Positions 23,111 through 32,530 of a DNA stretch of 64,000 nt are shown here, one piece after another. Each line of letters starts with the position of its first letter. The stretch's first letter is position 1. The DNA is taken from contig NZ_CP068985.1 in the NCBI RefSeq assembly GCF_019397265.1, forward strand, positions 6,688,001 to 6,752,000, read 5' to 3'. This stretch comes from Nonomuraea coxensis DSM 45129. Lineage in GTDB: Bacteria > Actinomycetota > Actinomycetes > Streptosporangiales > Streptosporangiaceae. The position numbers and the translations under genes are program-made. Under the pieces are notes generated by a model, which worked only from the letters and a program-made list of their open reading frames with translations, searched no databases and was not told where the DNA came from.

Positions 23111-25951
23111 TCAGCTGCAGCCGCTGGTGGAGCCGCAGCCCTCGCAGACGTAGCAGCTGCCCGCCGGGCGCATCTTGGTGCCGCAGGTCATGCAGAGCGG
23201 AGCGTCGGCGACGAAGCGCCGGTGGCTCTCCAGCGTCAGCTCCTGGCCCGGCGCCGGCTCCCGCTCGGACGCGGCGGCCTTCCCGGGCTTCTGCTTCTCC
23301 TCGATCGGCGCCGACTGGGCCAGCGCCTCACGGTCCACCGCCTCCTGCAGCGCCGCCGGGTCCTCCCCGCGCTGCTGCGCGGCCCGCTCCGCCGCCGAGA
23401 ACAGGCCGAGGGCGGCCCGCTCGTCGTACGGGAGGTAGTCGAGGGCCAGGCGGCGGAAGATGTAGTCCATGACGGACGCGGCCATCCGGATGTCCGGGTC
23501 GTCCGTCATGCCGGCCGGCTCGAAGCGCATGTTGACGAACTTCGAGACGTACGTCTCCAGCGGCACGCCGTACTGCAGCCCTATCGAGATCGCGACCGAG
23601 AAGGCGTCCATGACGCCCGCCAGCGTCGAACCCTGCTTGGACATCTTGAGGAACACCTCGCCGAGCCCGTCGTCAGGGTAGGACGAGGCGGTCATGTAGC
23701 CCTTGGCGCCGCCCACCGTGAAGCGGGTGGTGGTGCTCGGCCGCTGGTTGGGCATGCGCCGGCGGGTCGGCCGGTTGACCTCGATGACCTTGATCTCGGG
23801 CTCGGCCGTCTCCGCGGCCGGCTCCTCCTTCTTGGCGCCGTTGCCGACCGAGAGCGGCTGGCCGACCTTGCAGTTGTCGCGGTAGACGGCCAGCGCCTTC
23901 AGCCCGAGCTTCCAGCCCTCCATGTAGACCTGCGCGATGTCGTCGATCGTCGCCGACTCGGGCAGGTTGACCGTCTTGGAGATCGCGCCGGACAGGAACG
24001 GCTGCGTGGCCGCCATCATCCGCACGTGCCCCATGGGAGCGATCGCCCGCTCGCCCATCGCACAGTCGAACACCTCGTAGTGCTCCTTGCGCAGCCCCGG
24101 CGCATCGACGACGTGGCCGTGCTCGGCGATGTACTCGACGATGGCCTCGATCTGCTCCTGCTGGTAGCCGAGCAGCTTGAGCGCCCGCGGGATCGTCTGG
24201 TTGACGATCTGCATGGAGCCGCCGCCGACGAGCTTCTTGAACTTGACCAGCGCCAGGTCCGGCTCGATGCCGGTCGTGTCGCAGTCCATCATGAGGCCGA
24301 TCGTGCCCGTGGGCGCGAGCAGGCTGGCCTGGGCGTTGCGGTAGCCGTTCTTCTCGCCCAGCTTGAGGCACTCCGACCACTGGTGGGACGCCTCGGCGTG
24401 GATCCTGGCGTCCATGGTGCCGACCGTGCGCAGGCTGTCGTTCGCCGCGGCGTGCTTGCGCATGACGCGCTTGTGCGGCTCGGCGTTCCTGGCGTAGCCG
24501 TCGTACGCGCCGACGACCCCGGCCAGCTCGGCGCTGCGCCGGTAGGACACACCGGTCATCAGGGACGTGATCGCCGCGGCCACGGCCCGGCCGCCGTCGG
24601 AGTCGTAGGCGTGGCCGGTCGCCATGAGCAGCGCGCCCAGGTTGGCGTAGCCGATGCCGAGCTGACGGTAGGCCCGCGTCGTCTCGCCGATCTTCTCGGT
24701 CGGGAAGTCGGCGAACGAGATCGAGATGTCCATCGCCGTGATGATCAGCTCGGTCAGCTTGACGAAGTCGGCGATGTCGAAGGTGTTGTCGTCCTTCAGG
24801 AACTTCAGCAGGTTGATGCTGGCCAGGTTGCAGGAGGAGTTGTCCAGGTGGACGTACTCGCTGCACGGGTTGCTGGCGGTGATGCGGCCGGTCTCGGGGG
24901 TGGTGTGCCAGTCGTTGATCGTGTCGTCGTACTGGACGCCGGGGTCGGCGCACTCCCAGGCGGCCTTCGCCATCTTCTGGAACAGGTCCCTGGCGTCGAT
25001 CTCCTCGATGACCTCGCCGGTGAGGCGGGCGCGCAGGCCGAACCGCTCGCCCTTCTCCACGGCGCGCATGAACTCGTCGGAGACGCGCACCGAGTTGTTG
25101 GCGTTCTGGTACTGGACGGAGACGATGTCCTTGCCGCCCAGGTCCATGTCGAAGCCGGCGTCGCGCAGCGCGCGGACCTTGTCCTCCTCGCGCGCCTTGG
25201 TCTCGATGAACTCCTCGATGTCGGGGTGGTCGACGTCGAGGACGACCATCTTGGCCGCCCGGCGGGTCGCGCCGCCCGACTTGATGGTGCCCGCGGAGGC
25301 GTCCGCGCCGCGCATGAAGCTCACCGGGCCGCTGGCGGTGCCGCCGCTGCTCAGCAGCTCCTTGGACGAGCGGATCCGGGACAGGTTGACCCCCGACCCC
25401 GAGCCGCCCTTGAAGATCACGCCTTCTTCCTTGTACCACTCCAGGATCGACTCCATCGTGTCGTCCACGGAGAGGATGAAGCACGCGCTCACCTGCTGCG
25501 GCGACTGCGTCCCCACGTTGAACCACACCGGCGAGTTGAACGCGAACACCTGGTGCGCCAGGGCGTGCTTCAGCTCGTGGTCGAAGATCTCGGCGTCCTC
25601 GTCGCCGGCGAAGTAGCCGTGCTCGATGCCCGTACGGGTGTAGACGCCCACGACCCGGTCGATCAGCTGCTTCAGGCTCCACTCGCGCTGCGGCGTGCCC
25701 ACCGCGCCGCGGAAGTACTTGGTGGTCACGATGTTGGCCGCGTTGACCGACCAGAACTCGGGGAACTCGACGCCCCGCTGCTCGAAGTTCACCGAGCCGT
25801 CGCGCCAGTTGGTCATGACGACGTCGCGGCGCTCCCACTGGATCTCGTCATACGGGTGCACGCCGGGCTTGGTGAAGATCCGCTTCATCTTCAGTCCCTT
25901 GCGCGGACGCTTGCCCCCGCGCGTCACTGAACCGCTGGCCGTCTCCGTCAC
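23111..25951 (-). CDS. nrdJ: Class II (coenzyme B12-dependent) ribonucleotide reductase
   Basis: A 946-residue cytoplasmic enzyme making deoxyribonucleotides with adenosylcobalamin. Visible family marks: VFAFNSPVWFNVGTQ, QQVSACFILSV with an active-site Cys, the NPCSEY motif carrying the radical Cys and Glu, LLAPTGTIGLMMDCDTTGIE, and a C-terminal zinc-ribbon/redox tail with paired cysteines (CMTCGTKM; CYVCEGCG). Start GTG 25951 overlaps the nrdR stop (GTGA). Class II enzymes work with or without oxygen, which fits the nearby nitrate-respiration operon. Confidence 0.96.
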   Translation of the reverse strand: MTETASGSVTRGGKRPRKGLKMKRIFTKPGVHPYDEIQWERRDVVMTNWRDGSVNFEQRGVEFPEFWSVNAANIVTTKYFRGAVGTPQREWSLKQLIDRVVGVYTRTGIEHGYFAGDEDAEIFDHELKHALAHQVFAFNSPVWFNVGTQSPQQVSACFILSVDDTMESILEWYKEEGVIFKGGSGSGVNLSRIRSSKELLSSGGTASGPVSFMRGADASAGTIKSGGATRRAAKMVVLDVDHPDIEEFIETKAREEDKVRALRDAGFDMDLGGKDIVSVQYQNANNSVRVSDEFMRAVEKGERFGLRARLTGEVIEEIDARDLFQKMAKAAWECADPGVQYDDTINDWHTTPETGRITASNPCSEYVHLDNSSCNLASINLLKFLKDDNTFDIADFVKLTELIITAMDISISFADFPTEKIGETTRAYRQLGIGYANLGALLMATGHAYDSDGGRAVAAAITSLMTGVSYRRSAELAGVVGAYDGYARNAEPHKRVMRKHAAANDSLRTVGTMDARIHAEASHQWSECLKLGEKNGYRNAQASLLAPTGTIGLMMDCDTTGIEPDLALVKFKKLVGGGSMQIVNQTIPRALKLLGYQQEQIEAIVEYIAEHGHVVDAPGLRKEHYEVFDCAMGERAIAPMGHVRMMAATQPFLSGAISKTVNLPESATIDDIAQVYMEGWKLGLKALAVYRDNCKVGQPLSVGNGAKKEEPAAETAEPEIKVIEVNRPTRRRMPNQRPSTTTRFTVGGAKGYMTASSYPDDGLGEVFLKMSKQGSTLAGVMDAFSVAISIGLQYGVPLETYVSKFVNMRFEPAGMTDDPDIRMAASVMDYIFRRLALDYLPYDERAALGLFSAAERAAQQRGEDPAALQEAVDREALAQSAPIEEKQKPGKAAASEREPAPGQELTLESHRRFVADAPLCMTCGTKMRPAGSCYVCEGCGSTSGCS

Positions 25952-26403
25952 GACTCCCCCTTCTCCGCCTTCAACTGCCTGATCTCGGCCTCGAAGTCCG
26001 CCAGGCTCTCGAAACCGCGATACACCGATGCGAACCGCAGGTACGCCACCTCGTCGAGCTCCCGCAGCGGGCCCAGGATGGCCAGGCCCACCTCGTTGGA
26101 CGGGATCTCGGCCGCGCCCTTGGCCCTGATGGCCTCCTCCACCCGCTGCCCGAGCTGAGCCAGTGAATCCTCACTGACCGGCCTGCCCTGACACGCCCGT
26201 CGCACGCCCGCGACGACCTTGTCCCGCGAGAACGGCTCCGTCACCCCGCTGCGTTTGCTCACCATGAGCAGTACGGTCTCCTGGGTGGTGAAGCGGCGCC
26301 CGCATTCCGGACAGGTGCGGCGCCTCCTGATGGCCCCGCCGTCGTCCGTGGAGCGGCTGTCGATGACCCTGGTGTCAGGGTGGCGACAGAACGGACAGTG
26401 CAC
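25948..26403 (-). CDS. nrdR: Transcriptional repressor NrdR
   Basis: A 151-residue repressor that senses ATP/dATP and controls ribonucleotide reductase genes. It opens with the zinc ribbon HCPFCRHPDTRVIDSR ... CPECGRRFTT, followed by the ATP-cone (VTEPFSRDKVVAGVRRAC onward). The family's usual length is about 150-170 residues. Start GTG 26403 is directly before the first Cys motif; an open frame extends to 26697 without homology. Upstream cistron of nrdJ, with one probable NrdR box about 130 bp before the start. Confidence 0.95.
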   Translation of the reverse strand: MHCPFCRHPDTRVIDSRSTDDGGAIRRRRTCPECGRRFTTQETVLLMVSKRSGVTEPFSRDKVVAGVRRACQGRPVSEDSLAQLGQRVEEAIRAKGAAEIPSNEVGLAILGPLRELDEVAYLRFASVYRGFESLADFEAEIRQLKAEKGES

Positions 26404-26533
26404 GCGCTCGCCTCCTAGACCCGGCCACCACAACGCGCCGCCAGACCGGCGTGACGGGACGCTCGCGCACACCCCATGGACAACCATGGAGCGGTCACGG
26501 AAACACAAGGTGTGGTGAACTACATCGGTGTAA

Positions 26534-26549
26534 CTACTAGATGTTGTGG
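26534..26549 (-). promoter_or_regulatory. Probable NrdR box upstream of nrdR-nrdJ
   Basis: On the minus strand CCACAACATCTAGTAG keeps most positions of the NrdR-box consensus (acaCwAtATaTwGtgt). A second, weaker look-alike (ACACCGATGTAGT) lies about 17 bp further downstream. Two boxes spaced by about 31 bp are usual; a matching second box was not found at that distance. The stretch 26490-26560 is the AT-richest part of the spacer, as expected for a promoter. Confidence 0.5.
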
Positions 26550-26912
26550 TCCAACCGTAGAAGCGAGCGACCATGAACGCAAGTTGAGCGGCACCGTCCC
26601 ACCGAAGTCGCTGATCAGCACCCGCGTCCCCGGAGAGGCTCGGCGTGTCGCCTCGGAGAGCGTCACACCTCTTGCTGACCGCCACGGTGGTGAACAAACC
26701 TCACAACGGTACCGGACACCTCAGCGTGCCCGAGCGCCTCGCCACTTCCCCTGGTCAAAGGCCCTTTTACGGCGCGAGACACATCCAAAATGGGCGTTCC
26801 TCACACACGGCCCCCTTCTCCGCCGCCCCCGCCCCCGCCCTTTCAGTCAATCCCCTGCCCCAGAAGCGCCGACCCGTGAATGGCGAGGAGCGAAGGGCGC
26901 CGCCCGGGGCGG

Positions 26913-27026
26913 GCTGCCCGGGACAGGCTGGCCCGGGGCGCGCTGTTCCCGACATGCTGCCCGGGACGCGCGGTTCCCGATGCGTTGCCCGGGGCGCGCC
27001 GTTCGCGGCATGCTGCCCGGGCACCC
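26913..27026. repeat. Degenerate GC-rich tandem repeats
   Basis: Units of 29, 26 and 30 bp (26927-26955, 26956-26981, 26982-27011), with partial units on both sides, share the pattern GCTGCCCGGG-CGCG-GTTCCCGAT. Each CCCGGG is a small palindrome and units can pair with each other, so the transcript could form stems. No protein repeat is convincing in any frame. It lies between the convergently placed ends of the nrdR leader and the LysM gene. Confidence 0.55.
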
Positions 27027-27110
27027 ATCCCCATCCCCCTGCGTCCGCCCTCCGAGTTGCCCCCTCTCAACGGGCGCGAGCCGGACAACGGGCCGCCGGC
27101 CGCCGGCCGC

Positions 27111-28676
27111 TCAGCGGGCCACTGCCGCCACGTCCCTGGGCACGTACAACCGGTCGCCGGGCCGAACGACGAGGTCGGACAAACCGTTGAGGCGCATGAT
27201 CGCCTCTGCCACAGCCCGGGAATCCTCGCCCTCGGACAGCGCGTCGGCGACCTCCCGCAACGTGTCCCCTTCACGAACCTCCACCCACGGGAGCCCGGCG
27301 TGAGCAGGCACCACGACCTTCACCGCCGCATGGCCGGCCGCCCGGGACCCGAGCCAGAACCCGCCGAGCGACAACAACGCCATCGCCACGACCACCACGG
27401 CCCGCCCGCGCCGCGTCAACCGCACCGGCGCCGCCGCCGCCTCCGCCCGCCGACGCACCCGGCGCAACCGGCGCAACCGCCCTCGCCGCGCCTTCGAACG
27501 CCCACCCCCCACAGCCGAACGCCCCTGCCGAAGCTCACGAGCCGCCGCAGCACCACTCCCGGCCAGGACGAGCCCACGCCTCTCCGACGTACCACCCGCC
27601 GAAGCCGGGAAGACGCCCGCGCCCGTCGTGGACCCGTCACGCCCACCCGTAGGAACACCACCGTCCGCCGAAAAGCCGCCACTTCCCGCGAATGTGACGT
27701 CACGCCCAGCCGAGGAAACGTCATTCCCCGGCGAAGGAGCCCGACGAACTGCCGCCCGGAGGCCACCACGTCCGGACGCTTTGCGCGCACCGGGCGCACC
27801 CCCTCGTCCGGCCACCTTGGCGCTGCCGGGAGCGCCCGGCCCGGCCCGCCCGATCGACGCGACACCGCCGCCACCCACCCCCGGCCCCCGTCCGCCCGAC
27901 CGGCCGCCGTCACGCCCAGCCGACGGCGCACGTCGTCCGGCCATCGCGGAGCCGCCGCGCTCACCGGGCGCCGCCTCCCTCTCACGGGACCCGATCGGCT
28001 CCTGCGGCGACGCGGTCACGCCCTTCTGGAAACGGCGGCGGCGTCTCAGGCCAAGGCGGAATCGTCTGCCGGTTCCAGGCCCTCCCCGACCCGTACCGGC
28101 CCTGGATCCTCGCCGTCCTTCGCGCTCGGCGTCCCGCTCGGACCCGTCCGTTGCGCCCTGGCCGGGGGCCGGGCCACCGTACGCTCGCCTCGGGCCGGAC
28201 GTACGACGGCCCGCCGGCGGCCCCCGCCTCACCGCCTCCAGCGAGCCGCGAGCCTCGGACGAGCCCTCGGCTCCCGCCCGCCGGCGGCCGTCGCGACCGG
28301 GGGGCGGCTCCTCGCAGGCGCCGTCCTCGTCCGGACGGGGCGGCGGCACCAGACGCAGCCGCGGCCTCCCCTGCCCCGAGCCACCGGCAGAACGGGCGCC
28401 GCCGACGGGGCCGCTGCCCTCGGCATCAGATCCAGCCTCGCGAAAGGCGCCAGAACCGGCGCCCCGGACGGCGCGGTCGCCCCCACCGGGCGACGATCCA
28501 CCGCGCCTTCCCGAACCCCCCGGACGGAACCCCAACCTCTTGCCGGAATTGCCGCGGCCACCGGCTTCTGCCCGCGTATTGTCTGGACATCGGTCCTTGC
28601 TCTGCGTGACATCGGCAATGAGCGTGAGGCGTTTGGCGTCTTCGCTGGTCGTGTCCGTGTTTGTGGTCGTTCGCAT
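27111..28676 (-). CDS. Membrane-anchored LysM protein with long disordered basic region (SOS-linked)
   Basis: The 521-residue product has a short N-terminus, then about 370 residues of Gly/Arg/Ser/Ala/Pro low-complexity sequence, one membrane helix (about 426-443), and a C-terminal LysM domain (about 464-515; WVEVREGDTLREVADAL ... LVVRPGDRLYVP) that would bind peptidoglycan outside. It is divergent from lexA and preceded by a LexA box, the arrangement of Bacillus yneA, an SOS-induced division inhibitor with a LysM domain, so a checkpoint role is inferred. ATG 28676 follows a GGGAGG ribosome site. Actinobacterial equivalents are usually much shorter. Confidence 0.72.
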   Translation of the reverse strand: MRTTTNTDTTSEDAKRLTLIADVTQSKDRCPDNTRAEAGGRGNSGKRLGFRPGGSGRRGGSSPGGGDRAVRGAGSGAFREAGSDAEGSGPVGGARSAGGSGQGRPRLRLVPPPRPDEDGACEEPPPGRDGRRRAGAEGSSEARGSLEAVRRGPPAGRRTSGPRRAYGGPAPGQGATDGSERDAEREGRRGSRAGTGRGGPGTGRRFRLGLRRRRRFQKGVTASPQEPIGSREREAAPGERGGSAMAGRRAPSAGRDGGRSGGRGPGVGGGGVASIGRAGPGAPGSAKVAGRGGAPGARKASGRGGLRAAVRRAPSPGNDVSSAGRDVTFAGSGGFSADGGVPTGGRDGSTTGAGVFPASAGGTSERRGLVLAGSGAAAARELRQGRSAVGGGRSKARRGRLRRLRRVRRRAEAAAAPVRLTRRGRAVVVVAMALLSLGGFWLGSRAAGHAAVKVVVPAHAGLPWVEVREGDTLREVADALSEGEDSRAVAEAIMRLNGLSDLVVRPGDRLYVPRDVAAVAR

Positions 28677-28744
28677 GGTTGACCTCCCGCCGTGTGGCCC
28701 GAGGAAAAGGCCAAATAAGATCAGCAAATCGAACACGGTGTCGA

Positions 28745-28760
28745 TCGAACTCCCGTACGA
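28745..28760 (-). promoter_or_regulatory. LexA (SOS) box for the LysM gene
   Basis: TCGAACTCCCGTACGA matches the Gram-positive SOS box (CGAACnnnnGTTCG, here extended by T and A) with one mismatch. It lies 69 bp upstream of the LysM-protein start. A weaker dyad, TCGAACACGGTGTCGA, lies at 28729-28744. Confidence 0.65.
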
Positions 28761-28797
28761 TGTTGTACACCACACTCGCGCCAATTTCGAGGAAGAC

Positions 28798-28838
28798 TCG
28801 AACAATTGTTTGAAGATGATCTTCATTCGAGATACGGT
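28798..28838 (+). promoter_or_regulatory. LexA (SOS) box and promoter of lexA
   Basis: TCGAACAATTGTTTGA (28798-28813) matches the SOS box with one mismatch. It overlaps the -35 element TTGAAG (28810-28815), which is 17 bp from a TACGGT -10 box (28833-28838). Repression of lexA by its own product is therefore likely. Confidence 0.75.
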
Positions 28839-28912
28839 CGCGTTGTGCGACATGAAGACCACAGAACGGGAGCTTCGCCGGTGAGGCAGGCATCCGGGCG
28901 AGGAGGAGCAGC

Positions 28913-29620
28913 ATGACCGAGCGGGATGACGCGAACGGGGTCAGCGACCTCGCGGTGCGCCGACGTGACTCCCTGGGTCTGACGCCCAGGCAGCGCAAGA
29001 TCCTGGAAGTGATCCGCGACTCGGTGCAGCAGCGCGGATATCCGCCCTCCATGCGGGAGATCGGCGAAGCCGTGCAGTTGACGAGCACCTCCAGTGTGTC
29101 CCACCAGCTGACGGCTTTGCAGCGCAAGGGCTACTTGAGGCGTGACCCGCACCGCCCCCGTGCTCTGGAGGTGCGTCTGCCGGGCGAGCCGGTGATGTGG
29201 GTCGACCCCGACGCCACCGACGAGGAGCCGACGGTCAGCCGGCCCACCGCCGCGTACGTCCCGCTCGTCGGCCGCATCGCCGCCGGTGGGCCCATCCTGG
29301 CCGAAGAGAGCGTCGAGGACGTCTTCGCGCTGCCGAAGCAGCTCGTCGGCGAGGGCACCCTGTTCCTCCTGCAGGTCGCCGGTGACTCGATGATCGACGC
29401 CGCCATCGCCGACGGCGACTGGGTCGTCGTACGCCAGCAGCCGGTCGCCGAGAGCGGCGACATCGTGGCCGCCATGATCGAGGGCGAGGCCACGGTCAAG
29501 ACGTTCAAGCGCAAGGACGGGCACATCTGGCTGGTCCCCCACAACGCGAACTACGAGCCGATCCCCGGCGACGAGGCCAGCGTCCTGGGCAAGGTCGTGG
29601 CGGTCCTGCGCCGGCTCTGA
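28913..29620 (+). CDS. lexA: SOS-response repressor LexA
   Basis: A 235-residue repressor. Residues 20-85 form the winged helix (LTPRQRKILEVIRDSV, GYPPSMREIGEAVQL, SSVSHQLTALQRKGYL). The self-cleavage site is Ala124-Gly125 in GRIAAGGPI, with the catalytic dyad Ser159 (GDSMID) and Lys196 (ATVKTF). RecA-stimulated autocleavage would release SOS genes. Ribosome site GAGGAGGAG before ATG 28913. Length and motifs are fully standard. Confidence 0.97.
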   Translation: MTERDDANGVSDLAVRRRDSLGLTPRQRKILEVIRDSVQQRGYPPSMREIGEAVQLTSTSSVSHQLTALQRKGYLRRDPHRPRALEVRLPGEPVMWVDPDATDEEPTVSRPTAAYVPLVGRIAAGGPILAEESVEDVFALPKQLVGEGTLFLLQVAGDSMIDAAIADGDWVVVRQQPVAESGDIVAAMIEGEATVKTFKRKDGHIWLVPHNANYEPIPGDEASVLGKVVAVLRRL

Positions 29621-30014
29621 CAGCCGGCGGGAAACGGGCGGAGGGCCGGGGCACCTCATCCGCCGCAGCGCGGCACCGCGGCCTTTCCTGTTCTGGCGCA
29701 CACCTGAAGATGGATGATGCTCCCGAGCCCGACCGGAGACCGAGGACCGGGGCCGGGGGCCGAAGACCGGGGTACGGCACCGCACCGCCGACCCCGGCCC
29801 GCCCACAGGCCAGAGGAAGCCACGACGTGGCGACGGGAATCCAGTCAGGCGTCCGGTCTGGTGTCGAGATGGCCTCCCGGCGCGCCCAGCCGATCGCTCC
29901 ACAACCGCCCGTACGGTGCCGGCCAGGCGTCGACGTCCGCCGGCGGCCCGGACGCCCTCGCCGGTCGGCGAAGGCGATCCTGGCGTCTGGGGCGAGGTCG
30001 AGGTGAAGCCATTC
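29621..30014. other. 394-bp intergenic region without a recognised gene
   Basis: Between lexA and the convergent TetR gene. Several overlapping open frames exist but none has a ribosome site, conserved motif or believable composition. A GC-rich purine-repeat stretch (around 29730-29790, repeated GACCGGGG-like words) is the only feature. A decayed gene cannot be excluded. Confidence 0.4.
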
Positions 30015-30638
30015 TTACTCGGGCGACGAGGGGCGTGACCGCGGGGCCGGTGCGGGAGGAACGACACAGGCGAGGGCCTCGCGCACGACGTCGGCGAAGG
30101 ACGCGGAGCTGCTGGAGGCGAGCCAGTGCCGCCCCGCCACGCGGATGGCGCCGGCGACCGCGGCGGCGGTGACGGCGGGGAAGAGGTCACGTTCCATGTC
30201 CATCCCCGCGCGGGCCGCGATCGCCTCGGCGAGCGGCCCCTCGGCCATGGTGAACGCCTTGAGCGCCTCGCCCTCCAGCTCCGGCGTCGACATGATCATC
30301 CGCAGGCCGGCCCTGTCGGGCTCCGGGTCGGTGTACAGCTCCACCATGGCCGCGACGATGGCGCGATCCAGCGGCTCCTCGGCCGGGCGGGCGGACAGCG
30401 CCTGTCCCGCGCGCCTGGACTGGTCGGCCTGGAAGGAGCAGATCGCCTCCTCCCGGCTGGAGAAGTAGTTGTTGTAGGTGCGGGGTGAGACTCCCGCCGC
30501 CGAGGCGATGTCCTGGACGCGCACCAGCGCCAGCCCGTGGGGCCCCTGGTCGATGGCCAGCCGGAGCGCGGCGTGACTGATCGCCTCGCGCGTGGCCTGT
30601 TTGTTGCGCGCCCGCAGGTTCATGGCGTCGTCGTTCAT
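30015..30638 (-). CDS. TetR family transcriptional regulator
   Basis: A 207-residue regulator with the N-terminal TetR helix-turn-helix (REAISHAALRLAIDQG, RVQDIASAAGVSPRTYNNYF) and a helical ligand domain resembling the AcyR/MftR group (YNNYFSSREEAI). On the minus strand a TAGAGT box (30645-30650) lies 6 bases before ATG 30638, consistent with a leaderless transcript; ATG 30623 is an alternative. A 33-bp palindrome covers the -35 region, implying autoregulation. The only gene on the other side is groEL. Confidence 0.88.
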   Translation of the reverse strand: MNDDAMNLRARNKQATREAISHAALRLAIDQGPHGLALVRVQDIASAAGVSPRTYNNYFSSREEAICSFQADQSRRAGQALSARPAEEPLDRAIVAAMVELYTDPEPDRAGLRMIMSTPELEGEALKAFTMAEGPLAEAIAARAGMDMERDLFPAVTAAAVAGAIRVAGRHWLASSSSASFADVVREALACVVPPAPAPRSRPSSPE

Positions 30639-30656
30639 GGCAGAACTCTACATTCA

Positions 30657-30689
30657 TTGCGTGGCACGCATATAGTGCGTGACACGCAA
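30657..30689. promoter_or_regulatory. 33-bp palindrome, likely TetR operator
   Basis: TTGCGTGGCACGCA (30657-30670), five-base centre TATAG, and TGCGTGACACGCAA (30676-30689) form two 14-bp arms with one mismatch. Each arm also contains a smaller GCGTG/CACGC dyad. It overlaps the predicted -35 of the TetR gene and precedes a TATAGT box (30698-30703) pointing to groEL, so it could control both directions. Confidence 0.7.
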
Positions 30690-30812
30690 CATGTGGTTAT
30701 AGTGGCGGCAGTCGGGACGGCGAGGTCTCGAGGGCAGGCCGGCCGCCCTCGACGGGCCGTCCGTCGCGGGCGCCGTCCCGGGCCTCCCCCATTCACGAGC
30801 ACAGGAGCAGGA

Positions 30813-32432
<1,620 letters not shown>

Positions 32433-32441
32433 GCCCGTCCA

Positions 32442-32462
32442 CGGCCGGCCCGCGGCCGGCCG
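32442..32462 (+). terminator. Hairpin after groEL
   Basis: CGGCCGGCC (32442-32450), loop CGC, GGCCGGCCG (32454-32462): a perfect 9-bp stem 9 bp past the groEL stop, without a clear U-tract. Confidence 0.55.
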
Positions 32463-32530
32463 CGTCCCCCGTCGCGGCGCGGCCGGCCGGGGCTTCCGGA
32501 GAGGGCTTCGACGAAAGAGAGGGTGCCGAC

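Larger units (their letters stand above)
26404..27110. other. 707-bp intergenic region upstream of nrdR
   Basis: Apart from the nrdR promoter (around 26500-26560) and a GC-rich repeat block (26913-27026), I see no gene: the open frames here are mutually overlapping, lack ribosome sites and have no recognisable protein features. Confidence 0.5.

Noticed and set aside
26404..26640. Cobalamin riboswitch before the B12-dependent reductase operon
   Set aside because: I could not find a B12-box-like sequence or the expected multi-stem layout; NrdR control suffices.
26404..26697. Upstream extension of nrdR (adds about 98 residues)
   Set aside because: The extension has no homology, runs through the promoter and NrdR box, and the family starts at the HCPFC zinc ribbon.
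26913..27026. CRISPR-like array
   Set aside because: Units are contiguous, degenerate and of unequal length, with no spacers and no cas genes.
29621..30014. Small genes between lexA and the TetR gene
   Set aside because: All frames lack ribosome sites and protein-like features; reported as an intergenic region.
30690..30812. CIRCE element before groEL
   Set aside because: No GCACTC/GAGTGC dyad; the palindrome present is of a different sequence and overlaps the TetR promoter.
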